Notes: a model not told the origin generated them from the sequence alone. Positions 42,001-50,148 are shown, counted from the stretch's first letter. The stretch is 64,000 nt of DNA from Chitinophaga varians (GCF_014529945.1 NZ_JACVFB010000005.1:1-64000); one strand, 5' to 3'. Numbers and translations: made by a program.

Positions 42001-42183
42001 TATGATCTTGGCGGTAAACTGGTGCAGATGCCGGTGAATGGCCAGTTACAGGAAGGCGCCCATACAAGGACGCTCTCCGTATCAGGATTACCGGCTGGGA
42101 TGTATTTCCTCAAACTGGTACATAATGGAAAAGTGATCGTGAAACGGGTAGTAGTAGGAATGGGTCAGGCAGATAACAGATAA
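39040..42183 (+). CDS. Secreted multidomain PQQ/sorbosone-type sugar dehydrogenase with Ig-like, DNRLRE, discoidin-like and T9SS sorting domains
   Basis: This 1047-residue protein starts at ATG 39040 (a second ATG is 3 bases on), giving a signal peptide MMKKRYAILLLWLLSVTTAL. A six-bladed propeller of the glucose/sorbosone dehydrogenase type (about 22-363) includes MAFLPDGRILVCQETGQL, GLIGVAVDPAF and VWAYGLRNPFTNAID. Then come an Ig-like domain (366-450, YQWRKNGSNISGATAATY), a PKD-like stretch (450-640), a DNRLRE domain (645-817, DAYVRDGTNANTTWG) and an F5/8C-type domain (820-947). A T9SS type A tail follows (953-1047, NTYPNPATSVVTVTF). It should be exported and anchored by T9SS. The catalytic substrate is unknown; the extra domains suggest carbohydrate binding. 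It shares an operator sequence with the PUL. Confidence 0.9.
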   Translation: MMKKRYAILLLWLLSVTTALSQSLPTNFQRVQVVNGISSPTSMAFLPDGRILVCQETGQLRVVKNGALLSTPAISLSVNSSGERGLIGVAVDPAFASNHYIYLYYTNTSGPHNRVSRFTMTGDVAGSETAILDLPTLSAIYHNGGGLSFGNDGKLYVSVGDNKVGNNASNLDSYMGKLLRINTDGSVPAGNPFSGGAQRSRVWAYGLRNPFTNAIDPVTGKIYINDVGESTWEEINDATTGGRNFGWPTQEGNCTSGCSGFTNPIYRYSTNRDGSPPDGQGCAINGGTFFNGAISNYPATYNGKYFFLDYCGGWINYINPASPSRTAFATGLGGGMVYLKQGPDGNLYYLSRDNSALYKIVYTGTQAPVISTQPQPVTVPQGQTAVFSVTAVANPAPTYQWRKNGSNISGATAATYAIANAQPADTGLYSVVITNSAGSVTSNNAKLTVTAPNTLPVATITAPLNNGKFRAGDTVSFAGTGTDAEDGTLPASAFHWWVDFHHANHVHPGPQTPDSVKSGKFVISAEGHTETDIWYRILLSVKDSRGELDTTYVELFPVTSNLSLQTQPAGLQIKLNDMPFTTPYSTPALSGMVRPMEAPSPQVLNGVTYIFDHWAHGGNRAQNIKITDNDTTYTAVFKAAPAATLLPPVQDAYVRDGTNANTTWGTSDSTFLITKVSPAGQLNNAREAYLTFDLTNTASSVSAVVLRLYGRVDGTVAMSVPVGVYPLSNTTWSEKTITWTNKPASGTTLLASTVLTNDSARYYTWDVTSYVQSELAAGRKKIAFVMKSQQAHDPRIFLNSKEAAVNPPQLSVIGDSSGPGPVCIPAQASADDGNVAANAIDNDLNTRWSASGEQSIQFCLGTSSTTVSGVDIAFYKGDTRRASFDIQVSNDGTTWTNAATGLQSSGTSTAFESFTFAAVTARHVRILGHGNNVNAWNSYAEVKIKTGTALAAKETGLAVMNTYPNPATSVVTVTFRLPSDGRTTLGVYDLGGKLVQMPVNGQLQEGAHTRTLSVSGLPAGMYFLKLVHNGKVIVKRVVVGMGQADNR

Positions 42184-42204
42184 ATACATAACGCTTAGAA
42201 CGAC

Positions 42205-42234
42205 AAAGCCCCTGCGTTTCCGCGGGGGCTTTTG
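42205..42234 (+). terminator. Intrinsic terminator after the T9SS sugar-dehydrogenase gene
   Basis: Twelve base pairs (AAAGCCCCTGCG with CGCGGGGGCTTT, one G-T pair) around a TTTC loop, followed by T residues. It is placed between this gene and the convergent mqo gene. Confidence 0.85.
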
Positions 42235-42257
42235 TATATAATACAGGTTAATCGCTG

Positions 42258-43781
42258 TTAGTCCTGGCCTACTGCCTGCATGGCTTTCAGTTCCAGTACT
42301 TCTGTGGTCCAGGAACGCAGCTCTTCACACAGTTGTGGATTGTTGAGCAGGGACTGGCCATAAGAAGGGATCATTTTTTTCAGCTTCAGCTGCCATGCTT
42401 CCGTTTCCACATAGTCTTTGAAGCAACGTTTCAGCAGGTTGAGCATGATAGACACTGCAGTAGATGCTCCCGGGGAAGCGCCCAGCAGAGCGGCGATGGA
42501 GCCATCGGCTGCGCTGACAACTTCAGTACCGAATTCGAGAATACCGCCGTGTTCGGGATCTTTTTTGATCACCTGTACACGCTGACCGGCAATTTCCAGT
42601 TTCCAGTCTTCCATGCGTGCCTCAGGGAAGTATTCGCGGAGGGCATCCAGTCTGTCTTCCGGCTTCTGGCGTACCTGTGCGATGAGGTATTTGGTCAGCG
42701 GAATATTATCGAGACCGGCAGAAACCATGGGGTGGATATTATCTAAGCTGATAGATTTAGGTAAATCCAGGAAGGAGCCGTTTTTCAGGAATTTAGTGGA
42801 GAATCCGGCGTAAGGTCCGAACAGCAGGGCCCTTTCACCGTCAATCATGCGGGTGTCGAGGTGAGGCACAGACATAGGCGGTGCGCCTACAGAGGCTTTG
42901 CCATATACTTTCGCCTGATGTTGGGCAATGATGTCGGGATTGGTGCAACGCAGCCACTGGCCACTAACCGGGAAGCCGCCGAAGCCTTTGCCTTCAGGAA
43001 TATCAGATTTTTCGAGGAGAGGGAGGGAACCACCGCCAGCACCGATGAAAACGAAGTCCGTTTTGATCGTTTTCTTGTCGCGGGTTTCGCGGTTTTTCAC
43101 CTTGATCTGCCAACCGCCGTCATCGGCTCTTTTCATATCACGTACATCGTGATTAAAATAGATGGTCACACCATCGAGTTGTTCAAGGTGATTGAACAGT
43201 GCACGGCTCAGGGCGCCGAAATTCACGTCTGTGCCCATTTCCATATGCGTGGCTGCCACTTTCTGATTCGGGTCGCGACCTTCCATCACCAGGGGCATCC
43301 AGGCATGCAACTGCTCTTTATCTTCGGAGTATTCCATCTTTTTAAACAGATGGCATTGTTGTAAAGCTTTGTAGCGCTTCTTCAGGTAGTCCACGTTCTC
43401 TTCTCCCCAAACAAAACTCATGTGAGGGATGCTCTGGATAAACGCTTGCGGATTGGAAATAATGTTGTTTTCTACCAGATAAGCCCAGAACTGCCGGGAT
43501 ACTTCAAATTGCTCGGCAATATTCACGGCTTTTTTGATTTCCACAGAGCCATCCTGCTTCTGTGGCGTGTAGTTCAGCTCACAAAAAGCAGAGTGACCGG
43601 TACCTGCATTGTTCCATGCGTCGGAACTTTCTGCAGCTGCCATATCCAGTCGCTCATAGATTTCGATGGTCAATTCTGGCTGCAGCTCTTTGAGGAGTGT
43701 ACCCAGGGTGGCGCTCATGATTCCTGCGCCGATTAAAACCACATCCGGACCTGTTTCAGACGTACGCTTGCTTCTAAACAT
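42258..43781 (-). CDS. mqo: Malate:quinone oxidoreductase
   Basis: This 507-residue protein opens with the FAD-binding VVLIGAGIMSATLGTLL (14-30). It carries the Mqo signatures NAGTGHSAFCELNYTP and LLGASPGASTAVSIML near the C-terminus. It oxidises malate to oxaloacetate at the cytoplasmic membrane and reduces quinone, an alternative to NAD-malate dehydrogenase in the TCA cycle. Length is typical (about 500). A TAACTTTG -7 box lies 23 bases upstream, and it appears monocistronic. Confidence 0.96.
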   Translation of the reverse strand: MFRSKRTSETGPDVVLIGAGIMSATLGTLLKELQPELTIEIYERLDMAAAESSDAWNNAGTGHSAFCELNYTPQKQDGSVEIKKAVNIAEQFEVSRQFWAYLVENNIISNPQAFIQSIPHMSFVWGEENVDYLKKRYKALQQCHLFKKMEYSEDKEQLHAWMPLVMEGRDPNQKVAATHMEMGTDVNFGALSRALFNHLEQLDGVTIYFNHDVRDMKRADDGGWQIKVKNRETRDKKTIKTDFVFIGAGGGSLPLLEKSDIPEGKGFGGFPVSGQWLRCTNPDIIAQHQAKVYGKASVGAPPMSVPHLDTRMIDGERALLFGPYAGFSTKFLKNGSFLDLPKSISLDNIHPMVSAGLDNIPLTKYLIAQVRQKPEDRLDALREYFPEARMEDWKLEIAGQRVQVIKKDPEHGGILEFGTEVVSAADGSIAALLGASPGASTAVSIMLNLLKRCFKDYVETEAWQLKLKKMIPSYGQSLLNNPQLCEELRSWTTEVLELKAMQAVGQD

Positions 43782-44258
43782 AACCCCATTTTTATTCGAG
43801 GTGCAAAGTTACAATCAAATCATTTAGCGAGGGTAAGAAAATGAAGGATTCAGGGTAATATTAACAATCTGATTACAATTCTTTCTGAATAAATTGAAAG
43901 TTGAGCGGCAATTATGAAAAATATCAATTTGCAATCGATGGAGATTTTTGGAATAATATATTGATAATCAAATATTTATTATATCATGTATGGTGAAATC
44001 TCACATATGATTATGGCTTTTAGCTGATTGATATTATCTTGTGTGAGCCTGATGTTTTTTTAACAAGCGCAATTATGCTCCATGGCGAATGGCGAATTAC
44101 GAATGATGAATGAGGACGGCAGCGAATTTCACGTAGTGATGACAGGAAAAACAACGACATTTTTATAATTATCTAGTCGTTTCATTCGTCATTTGATTTT
44201 TCTGTTAATATATAATCTGTAGCCATCGATTCCATCGGGGAAAAACTAATTTTAACTC
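43782..44258. other. 477-base divergent intergenic region, mqo / metallophosphoesterase
   Basis: The region is AT-rich and has no credible gene. The mqo promoter box sits at its left edge. A GGCGAATGGCGAATTACGAAT repeat-like word at 44082-44102 resembles the ATTACGAATT words before pheT. A TTTGCAATCGATGG at 43930-43943 matches only half of the LacI-type operator. Nothing else was recognised. Confidence 0.6.
43804..43811 (-). promoter_or_regulatory. -7 promoter box of mqo (TAACTTTG on the minus strand)
   Basis: An exact TAnnTTTG match lies 23 bases before the mqo ATG. No convincing -33 TTG is present at the usual spacing. Confidence 0.5.
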
Positions 44259-45095
44259 ATGATGAACAGACGTGAATTCTTCCGCGGCGTATCAGCTGCC
44301 ATTGTTATCCAGGCTTGCGGTAAAATCGTTACCGCCGCCACCAGCAAAGACTTTAAGAATAAGACCGTATTCCGCTTCGCCATCGGCTCCGACTGGCACT
44401 ATGGTGAACCGAAAACGGAATGGGAACAATATTACCATGATCTGGAGAAAGCTTTCCACGCATACGAAAAAGACAACCCCTGCTCTTTCTTCGTACTCAA
44501 CGGCGATGTGATCCACAACGACCCCTCCTTCATGGTGCCCGCTGCCACGATGTTTAAACAGATCCACCCTAAGGTATACGCCACCCGCGGTAACCATGAT
44601 CAGGTGACGCCGGAAGTATGGCAACAGGCATGGGGCTTCCCGCTCAACCACGACGTGGTGTTCGGCGACAACGTGATCCTGCTCGGCGACACGGCAGATA
44701 TCAAAGGAAACTACCTCAGTCCGGATGTGGCCTGGTTCCGCGAGAAACTGGAGCAGCATAAAAAAGCAGCCAACATCTTCATCTTCGTACATATCACACC
44801 GGTGAAATGGACCAAACACGGCATTGACGCACCGGAATTCCAGGCGCTGATCAAACAATATCCCAATGTACGGGCGGTATTTAACGGCCACGACCATCAG
44901 GAGGACAGCGTGAAAATGCTCGATGAAAAAATACCTTTCCTCTGGGACGGCCACGTAGGCGGTAGCTGGGGCGTAGCATACCACGGCTTCAGAGTAGTGG
45001 AACTCAGGCAGGATGGCAGCATACTGTCATTTGTGATGAACCCCTACCAGAAACAGGGAGAACAGTCCTTTAAACGCGCATTGGTGCACAAATAA
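44259..45095 (+). CDS. Exported metallophosphoesterase with twin-arginine signal
   Basis: This 278-residue protein starts MMNRREFFRGVSAA, an RR-x-FF twin-arginine signal. A Cys at 20 (VIQAC) raises the possibility of a lipidated Tat substrate. The calcineurin-like fold has all metal-binding blocks: GSDWHYG (43-49), NGDVIHND (81-88), RGNHD (110-114), a His in VHITPVKW (about 162-169) and NGHDHQ (about 208-213). It would hydrolyse a phosphate mono- or diester outside the cytoplasm; the substrate is unknown. The SMI1/KNR4 gene follows 34 bases later. Confidence 0.9.
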   Translation: MMNRREFFRGVSAAIVIQACGKIVTAATSKDFKNKTVFRFAIGSDWHYGEPKTEWEQYYHDLEKAFHAYEKDNPCSFFVLNGDVIHNDPSFMVPAATMFKQIHPKVYATRGNHDQVTPEVWQQAWGFPLNHDVVFGDNVILLGDTADIKGNYLSPDVAWFREKLEQHKKAANIFIFVHITPVKWTKHGIDAPEFQALIKQYPNVRAVFNGHDHQEDSVKMLDEKIPFLWDGHVGGSWGVAYHGFRVVELRQDGSILSFVMNPYQKQGEQSFKRALVHK

Positions 45096-45129
45096 GCTGT
45101 ATCTTTCCGTGCCAAAACGATAGAGAAAG

Positions 45130-45774
45130 ATGACGACACTGGAAACCATAGAGCGGGAACATCAATTTGAATATCCTGCGCTGTATAAACAACTGGACAG
45201 GGATGGTATGTTATCATGGGGGACACTGGGACCGGGATGGTATTCCACCGAGTTTCCCCGCGTAAAGGACAATCCTCCCTTCTTACTGTTTGCCAACGAT
45301 TTTGAAATCATTGAGCAGAAAGATATTTCAGGAGAAGTAGCGGAAGGAATGCTGTTTGCCGATAAAAGTCACCGGTTTGTGCCTTTGGGATACACCGGCG
45401 CGGGCGACTGGTACGCCTTTTATTACAACCTGAAAGATGGTGATGACGTGCCCATCGTGTTGGTTTATCACGATTCCAACGAAGCGGTGATCATGGCTAA
45501 AAACCTGCAGGACTTCATCTTTGCGCGGTTGCTGGAAACGTTGATTGAACAAGACCCTGCGTATCCGGGGCTGATCACTGAAGGAGACCAGGCTGCCAAT
45601 GCGGGCAATTTCCTCCGTACCCACGGACGTTATCTTTCGCCCCGTCAGCAGGAGATCGCAGCCCGCATATACGAAAAAGGAGTGATCACGGAAGATGAGC
45701 TGCGTGACATACTGGAAGCGGAGATCAATTTTGACTGGCTGGACAGCAGTTTCCCTTATCAGACAAATGACTAA
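45130..45774 (+). CDS. SMI1/KNR4-family protein
   Basis: This 214-residue soluble protein has the SMI1/KNR4 (SUKH) pattern in its first two thirds. A short N-terminal helix ends FEYPALYKQL, then come LLFANDFEIIEQKDI, FVPLGYTGAGDWYAFYYN and VPIVLVYHDSNEA, and finally LQDFIFARLLETL. A helical extension (about 150-214) is extra. SUKH proteins are frequent immunity proteins against polymorphic toxins but also occur alone, as here; no toxin gene is adjacent. Confidence 0.82.
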   Translation: MTTLETIEREHQFEYPALYKQLDRDGMLSWGTLGPGWYSTEFPRVKDNPPFLLFANDFEIIEQKDISGEVAEGMLFADKSHRFVPLGYTGAGDWYAFYYNLKDGDDVPIVLVYHDSNEAVIMAKNLQDFIFARLLETLIEQDPAYPGLITEGDQAANAGNFLRTHGRYLSPRQQEIAARIYEKGVITEDELRDILEAEINFDWLDSSFPYQTND

Positions 45775-45782
45775 AATAACAG

Positions 45783-45813
45783 ATCGCCGGCCACGCCATA
45801 GCGGGCCGGCGAT
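45783..45813. terminator. Hairpin between convergent SMI1 and SRPBCC genes
   Basis: ATCGCCGGCC (45783-45792) pairs perfectly with GGCCGGCGAT (45804-45813) around an 11-base loop. T-runs are weak on both sides. The position between two gene ends favours a termination or 3'-end role. Confidence 0.55.
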
Positions 45814-45816
45814 TGA

Positions 45817-46200
45817 CTACTCTTTATAAAAATCTATCAACGAACCGAAATAGGCCTCCTGCCAGCCGGTCGTAATATCTTCAAAGGCCTCGTCCGGAAT
45901 ATTGGTGTGCCTCAACTCCACATCGGTACCTTTTTTACCGGGATGCAGAATGATGGTCACAATGGAGGGCGCTTCTTCCTCTTCCCCAAAATACCATTGC
46001 TGCACAATCTTCCTCCCCGGCTCAAATTCCAGGTTCTTACCCACAATGCTCTCTTCCCACAGGGCAAACTCTGACCCCGGTTCGGTAGACATCTCCGCTG
46101 GCTCACCAGTCCATAATTGTATCGTGGCCGGATTGGTCAATGCCGCATATACTTCTTCCGGTTCTGCCGGAATGCTAAAATATTTCTTGAAATCTTTCAT
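45817..46200 (-). CDS. SRPBCC/AHSA1-like ligand-binding protein
   Basis: This 127-residue protein starts at ATG 46200 (MKDFKKYFSIPAEPEEVYAAL). The frame extends 16 codons upstream, but those residues lie in repeat-derived sequence. The START-like fold shows the AHSA1 pattern: VYAALTNPATIQLWTGEPAEM, FEPGRKIVQQWYFG, then SIVTIILHPGKKGTDVELRHTNIPDE and a C-terminal helix. Members bind hydrophobic ligands or act as Hsp90 co-chaperones; the role here is unknown. Confidence 0.82.
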   Translation of the reverse strand: MKDFKKYFSIPAEPEEVYAALTNPATIQLWTGEPAEMSTEPGSEFALWEESIVGKNLEFEPGRKIVQQWYFGEEEEAPSIVTIILHPGKKGTDVELRHTNIPDEAFEDITTGWQEAYFGSLIDFYKE

Positions 46201-46249
46201 ATCAGTTTTCTGCTTGCCCAAAACTAGCCCATTTTTAGATTTTGACATT

Positions 46250-46545
46250 TTATTATTTGGCCATTGGGATTTTGGGATTTTTTGATTTACGATTTTGGAA
46301 TTTCGGGGGTTTAGGAGTTGAAAGATTGAGTAACCTGGTTATTGGGTGGTTGATCGGAGGATTTTGGTGATTCGTCGCATTTTACTTTGCTGTCTGAGCG
46401 AATTTTTGAAGTTTTATTTCAAATTATTGGGTAACTTTTTGGACAAAAATTTTACGATAGGCTATCATCAAATCCCCGAAATTCGTAAATCAGAAAATCC
46501 GTAAATCCAATAATCCAATACTCAAATGACAAAATACCCAAATGA
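46250..46545. repeat. Long imperfect inverted repeat (MITE-like) between SRPBCC and YdeI genes
   Basis: The left arm (about 46250-46311) and right arm (about 46468-46545) are imperfect reverse complements with a ~155-base centre. They share blocks such as TTGATTTACGA and GGAATTTCGGGG on the left against CCCCGAAATTCGTAAATCA on the right. The ends carry TTTGGCCATT and CCCAAATG words like those at 4722 and 10837. The right arm holds the start codon assigned to the YdeI-like gene. Confidence 0.7.
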
Positions 46546-47113
46546 GCCTGTGTTTTTTGAGACGGGAGCCGCCTTCCGTAAATGGCTGGATAAAAATCAT
46601 CATAAAGCAGAAGAGCTGCTGGTTGGATATTACAAGACCAGCTCCGGGAAAAAAAGCATGTCGTGGTCGGAGTCGGTAGATGAGGCGATCTGTTATGGCT
46701 GGATAGATGGCGTTCGCAGGTCTGTCGACGAAGAAAGTTACACGATCCGCTTTACGCCCCGCAAGCCTAAAAGCATCTGGAGCGCCATCAACATCAAGAA
46801 GGTGGAAGACCTTACCCGCGAAGGCCGGATGATGCCGGCGGGCCTCGCCGCTTTCAGTAAACGGGAAGTGAAGCGTTCCGCTATTTATACCTACGAGTTG
46901 GAGGAGTCAGCAAAGCTCTCTGATGAATTTGAACAACAATTCCGTGCCAACGAAAAAGCCTGGGCTTTTTATCAGAAAATGGCGGCTGGCTACCGCAAGT
47001 TGACCGCCCACTGGGTGATGACGGGCAAACAGGCCGCCACCCGGGAGAAACGGCTGGCGGAGCTGATACGGGATTGTGCAGAGGGAAAGAAAGTGAAAAA
47101 ATATAACTATTAA
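46526..47113 (+). CDS. YdeI/OmpD-associated (OmdA) family protein
   Basis: This 195-residue protein matches the YdeI/OmdA pattern: PVFFETGAAFRKWLDKNH, SWSESVDEAICYGWIDG, YTIRFTPRKPKSIWSAINIKKV and a Lys-rich C-terminal helix with KQAATREKRLAELI. The family has been linked to bacteriocin protection and outer-membrane porin association, but the molecular role is not known. The N-terminal ATG lies within a repeat arm; the next in-frame Met is at about residue 44, too late for the family. A carbon-nitrogen hydrolase gene starts 14 bases on. Confidence 0.85.
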   Translation: MTKYPNEPVFFETGAAFRKWLDKNHHKAEELLVGYYKTSSGKKSMSWSESVDEAICYGWIDGVRRSVDEESYTIRFTPRKPKSIWSAINIKKVEDLTREGRMMPAGLAAFSKREVKRSAIYTYELEESAKLSDEFEQQFRANEKAWAFYQKMAAGYRKLTAHWVMTGKQAATREKRLAELIRDCAEGKKVKKYNY

Positions 47114-47127
47114 GGATATACGAAATC

Positions 47128-48078
47128 ATGGAAAAATTAAAAGTAGCAACCGCTCAATTTGAGAACAGAAGTGGAGACAAAGATTATAACCTTCAGCAGA
47201 TAAATGACATGGCCGCACAGGCTGCGGCTGACGGTGCGCAGGCCATCGCCTTTCACGAGTGCTCCGTAACCGGCTACACCTTTGCCCGCCACCTTTCCAA
47301 AGAGCAGATGCTGGACCTGGCCGAATTCATTCCTGACGGCCCCAGTATACAGGTCCTCACGGCCATCGCCCGCGAACACAATATCGCCATCCTGGCCGGC
47401 CTCTTTGAGAAAGATGCGGAAGACAAACTATACAAAGCGTATGTATGCGTGGATAAAAACGGACTGGTGGCCAAATACCGTAAGCTGCATCCGTTCATCA
47501 ACCCGCACCTGACGCCTGGCGATGAATATGTAGTGTTTGACCTGCTGGGATGGAAATGTGGTATCCTGATCTGCTATGACAACAACGTGATTGAAAACGT
47601 AAGAGCTACGGCTTTACTCGGCGCCGACATCATCTTCATGCCACATGTGACCATGTGCACGCCTTCTTCCCGCCCCGGCGCCGGATTTGTAGACCCTGCC
47701 CTGTGGCAGAACCGCGAAGCTGATCCCACCTCCCTGCGGCTGGAATTTGACGGCCTCAAAGGCCGCGGCTGGCTCATGAAATGGCTGCCCGCCCGCGCAT
47801 ACGACAACGGCGTGTTCGTGGTGTTCTCCAACCCCATCGGTATGGACGACGATCAGCTGAAAAACGGGTGCTCCATGATACTGGACCCCTTCGGTGATAT
47901 CCTGGCAGAATGCCGCAAACTGGGCAACGATTTCGCTATCGCCACCCTCACACCCGAAAAGCTGCAGCAGGCGGGCGGTTACCGCTACCGCAAAGCCCGT
48001 CGCCCCGACCTGTACCGCGATGTGATCGGTCAGCAGCATACCTCCGAACAGAAGGTTGTATGGCTGGACAATAAATAA
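47128..48078 (+). CDS. Carbon-nitrogen hydrolase (nitrilase superfamily)
   Basis: This 316-residue protein has the Glu-Lys-Cys triad of the superfamily: Glu44 in FHECSVTGY, Lys119 in KYRKLHPF and Cys149 in LICYDNNVIENVRATALLGAD. Members hydrolyse amides or nitriles such as N-carbamoyl compounds, polyamine amidines or omega-amides. Subfamily assignment is not possible by eye. There is no signal peptide, so it is cytoplasmic. The 14-base gap to the YdeI-like gene suggests co-transcription. Confidence 0.9.
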   Translation: MEKLKVATAQFENRSGDKDYNLQQINDMAAQAAADGAQAIAFHECSVTGYTFARHLSKEQMLDLAEFIPDGPSIQVLTAIAREHNIAILAGLFEKDAEDKLYKAYVCVDKNGLVAKYRKLHPFINPHLTPGDEYVVFDLLGWKCGILICYDNNVIENVRATALLGADIIFMPHVTMCTPSSRPGAGFVDPALWQNREADPTSLRLEFDGLKGRGWLMKWLPARAYDNGVFVVFSNPIGMDDDQLKNGCSMILDPFGDILAECRKLGNDFAIATLTPEKLQQAGGYRYRKARRPDLYRDVIGQQHTSEQKVVWLDNK

Positions 48079-48132
48079 GTTTTATTATTTTTAAAACTCC
48101 GGGTAGAACAAGAGGCAACCGGGTTTGCCACG

Positions 48133-48729
48133 ATGCATACAATTCCACATAATGAAACCGAACTACTAAAACGTTTGGCCAACGGGGACGCGGTAGCTTA
48201 CCGCGAACTGTTCGTGCGTCATTGGGATGCTGTGTATTCTTCGGCCCTGCTGCTTTCCCGTTCTCCCGATATTGCTGAAGATATTGCCCAGGAAGTATTT
48301 GTGACCCTTTGGGAAAAACGTGCGCAGCTGGCACAGGTAGAGAAGCTGGAAGCCTACTTCTTTATCATGGCCCGTAACCTGCTCTACAGCCGGCTGCGCA
48401 AGTTGGCTTCCCAGGATGCCTATCTGCAATACGTGCTGAACTATCAGCAGGAAGCCAGCCACGCCGGCACAGAAGCCCGGGCAGAATTTAAAGAACTGGA
48501 AAACGCTGTCCACGCTGCCATCCGCCGGCTGCCACCCCAACAACAGAAAGCTTTTCGCATGAGCCGCTTTGAAGGCATGGGGCATGAAGAAATAGCCCGT
48601 GTCATGGGTCTGTCCCGCATCACCATTAAAAGTTATATTGTACAGGCGCTGGCCACCCTCCGTAAACTACTACAGCACTATCCCGGATTGTTCCTCATTA
48701 CCATTGCCACATTGGCCAACTGCTACTGA
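48133..48729 (+). CDS. ECF-type RNA polymerase sigma factor (second cascade)
   Basis: This 198-residue protein has region 2 (about 10-80, YRELFVRHWDAVYSSALLL, IAEDIAQEVFVTLWEKR) and region 4 (about 125-180, AIRRLPPQQQKAFRMSRFEGMGHEEIARVMGLS). It precedes a FecR gene and an STN-bearing SusC, so it is probably the activator of this transport operon, released when the receptor signals. The start is the ATG at 48133, 54 bases after the hydrolase gene. Confidence 0.93.
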   Translation: MHTIPHNETELLKRLANGDAVAYRELFVRHWDAVYSSALLLSRSPDIAEDIAQEVFVTLWEKRAQLAQVEKLEAYFFIMARNLLYSRLRKLASQDAYLQYVLNYQQEASHAGTEARAEFKELENAVHAAIRRLPPQQQKAFRMSRFEGMGHEEIARVMGLSRITIKSYIVQALATLRKLLQHYPGLFLITIATLANCY

Positions 48730-48804
48730 AAAAAATATTTTTCCGGCGGCACCTCCCTCTGTTCTATTGACGCGTCTTTACCATAACAACGTCGCATACC
48801 GGCT

Positions 48805-49974
48805 ATGGAACGAACACCTTTATCAACCCTGATAACACGATATCTCAATGAAGCGCTGAGCGAAGAAGAAACCGCACAGCTCTGGGAAACCCTGCGTGAC
48901 GGCCATGGGCAGGAAGTGTGGGATGAAGCGCTGCTGGCCCTGTTGCAGGACAAAAGTAAACATGGGCATGCCAACCCGGAACGGATGGAGCAAATCTACG
49001 CGTCTATCCGCCCTGCTGACACGCCGGTAGTGCCGGTGAGCCGCCGCCGCTGGCTGTACCCTGCTGCGGCAGCTGCGATACTGGCCGTTCTTGTTGCTAC
49101 GGCGTTCTTATGGCGGGCACGCAGCCCCCAACAGCCACTGGCCGGCCACCCGGAGGCACCGGTGCATGAAGTGCTGCCGGGAGGCAATAAAGCGGTGCTT
49201 ATCCTGGCAGACGGCAGCAGCATCGCCCTCGATAGCGCCGGCAACGGCGCCCTGGCGCAGCAAGGCAATGTACAGGTGGTGCAGGTCAATAACGGTCAAC
49301 TGGCCTATCAGCCCCGCGGCAGCCATGCTGCCGGAACGGTACAATACAATACACTGGCCATCCCCCGTGGCGGACAGTTCCGCGTGACGCTGCCCGACGG
49401 TACCAACGTATGGATCAATGCCGCCTCCACCCTGCGTTATCCGACCTCCTTCTCCGGCAGCGACAGGACCGTGGAACTTACCGGCGAGGCCTACTTTGAG
49501 GTGGCCAAAATGCCGGAGAAACCTTTCCACGTAAAAGTGCGCCAGATGGATATTCAGGTGTTAGGCACACACTTTAACGTGATGGCCTATACGGAAGAAA
49601 CATCCGTGCAGGCCACTCTGCTGGAAGGCGCCGTGAAAATACACACCCCCGGCACGCAGACAGCGCTGCGGCCCGGACAGCAGCTGCGGATGGAACAGAC
49701 AGGCCGGCTATCCGTTGTCAATGATATAGACCTCGATGAAATAATGGCCTGGAAGAATGGCTATTTCCGGTTCAACCATGAAAAACTACCCGGCGTGATG
49801 CGACAAATCGCCCGCTGGTATGATGTAGACATTGCCTATGAAGGCAGCATCCCCGACCGGGAATTCGGCGGTAAAATTTCCCGTAACAGCAGCATAGAAG
49901 AGGTCCTGAAGATACTTGAACTCAGTAAGGTCCATTTCAAAATAGAAAAGAAGAAGATCATCGTCATACCATGA
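48805..49974 (+). CDS. FecR-family anti-sigma factor (second cascade)
   Basis: This 389-residue protein has a cytosolic N-terminus (1-80) and one membrane helix (about 83-103, WLYPAAAAAILAVLVATAFL). The FecR domain (about 185-285) includes PRGGQFRVTLPDGTNVWINAASTLRYPT and VLGTHFNVMAYTEE. A DUF4974 C-terminal domain (about 315-389) includes FNHEKLPGVMRQIARWYDVDI. It should hold the sigma factor encoded 75 bases upstream. Length and order match other Bacteroidota FecR proteins. Confidence 0.93.
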   Translation: MERTPLSTLITRYLNEALSEEETAQLWETLRDGHGQEVWDEALLALLQDKSKHGHANPERMEQIYASIRPADTPVVPVSRRRWLYPAAAAAILAVLVATAFLWRARSPQQPLAGHPEAPVHEVLPGGNKAVLILADGSSIALDSAGNGALAQQGNVQVVQVNNGQLAYQPRGSHAAGTVQYNTLAIPRGGQFRVTLPDGTNVWINAASTLRYPTSFSGSDRTVELTGEAYFEVAKMPEKPFHVKVRQMDIQVLGTHFNVMAYTEETSVQATLLEGAVKIHTPGTQTALRPGQQLRMEQTGRLSVVNDIDLDEIMAWKNGYFRFNHEKLPGVMRQIARWYDVDIAYEGSIPDREFGGKISRNSSIEEVLKILELSKVHFKIEKKKIIVIP

Positions 49975-50058
49975 AAAAACAACCGTTATGAAAAATGATT
50001 AATTAACACAGCAGGGGCCCAAAAAGAAGCCGGAAGTGTTCCAGCACTCCCGGCGGTC

Positions 50059-50137
50059 GTTTGGGTAACCCATGAAAATCGTTCCACGACTCTCGCTTCC
50101 GGGTTTTACACCGGGATAGGGCTTTTATTACCCAAAC
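50059..50137 (+). promoter_or_regulatory. Long-range stem in the leader of the STN-SusC gene
   Basis: GTTTGGGTAA (50059-50068) is an exact complement of TTACCCAAAC (50128-50137). Folding would enclose 59 bases and end 11 bases before the SusC ATG, where it could limit ribosome access. Confidence 0.4.
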
Positions 50138-50148
50138 AATTCAAAAGT

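Noticed and set aside
43930..43943. Third LacI-type operator (TTTGCAATCGATGG)
   Set aside because: Only the left half matches; the right TTGCA half is missing.
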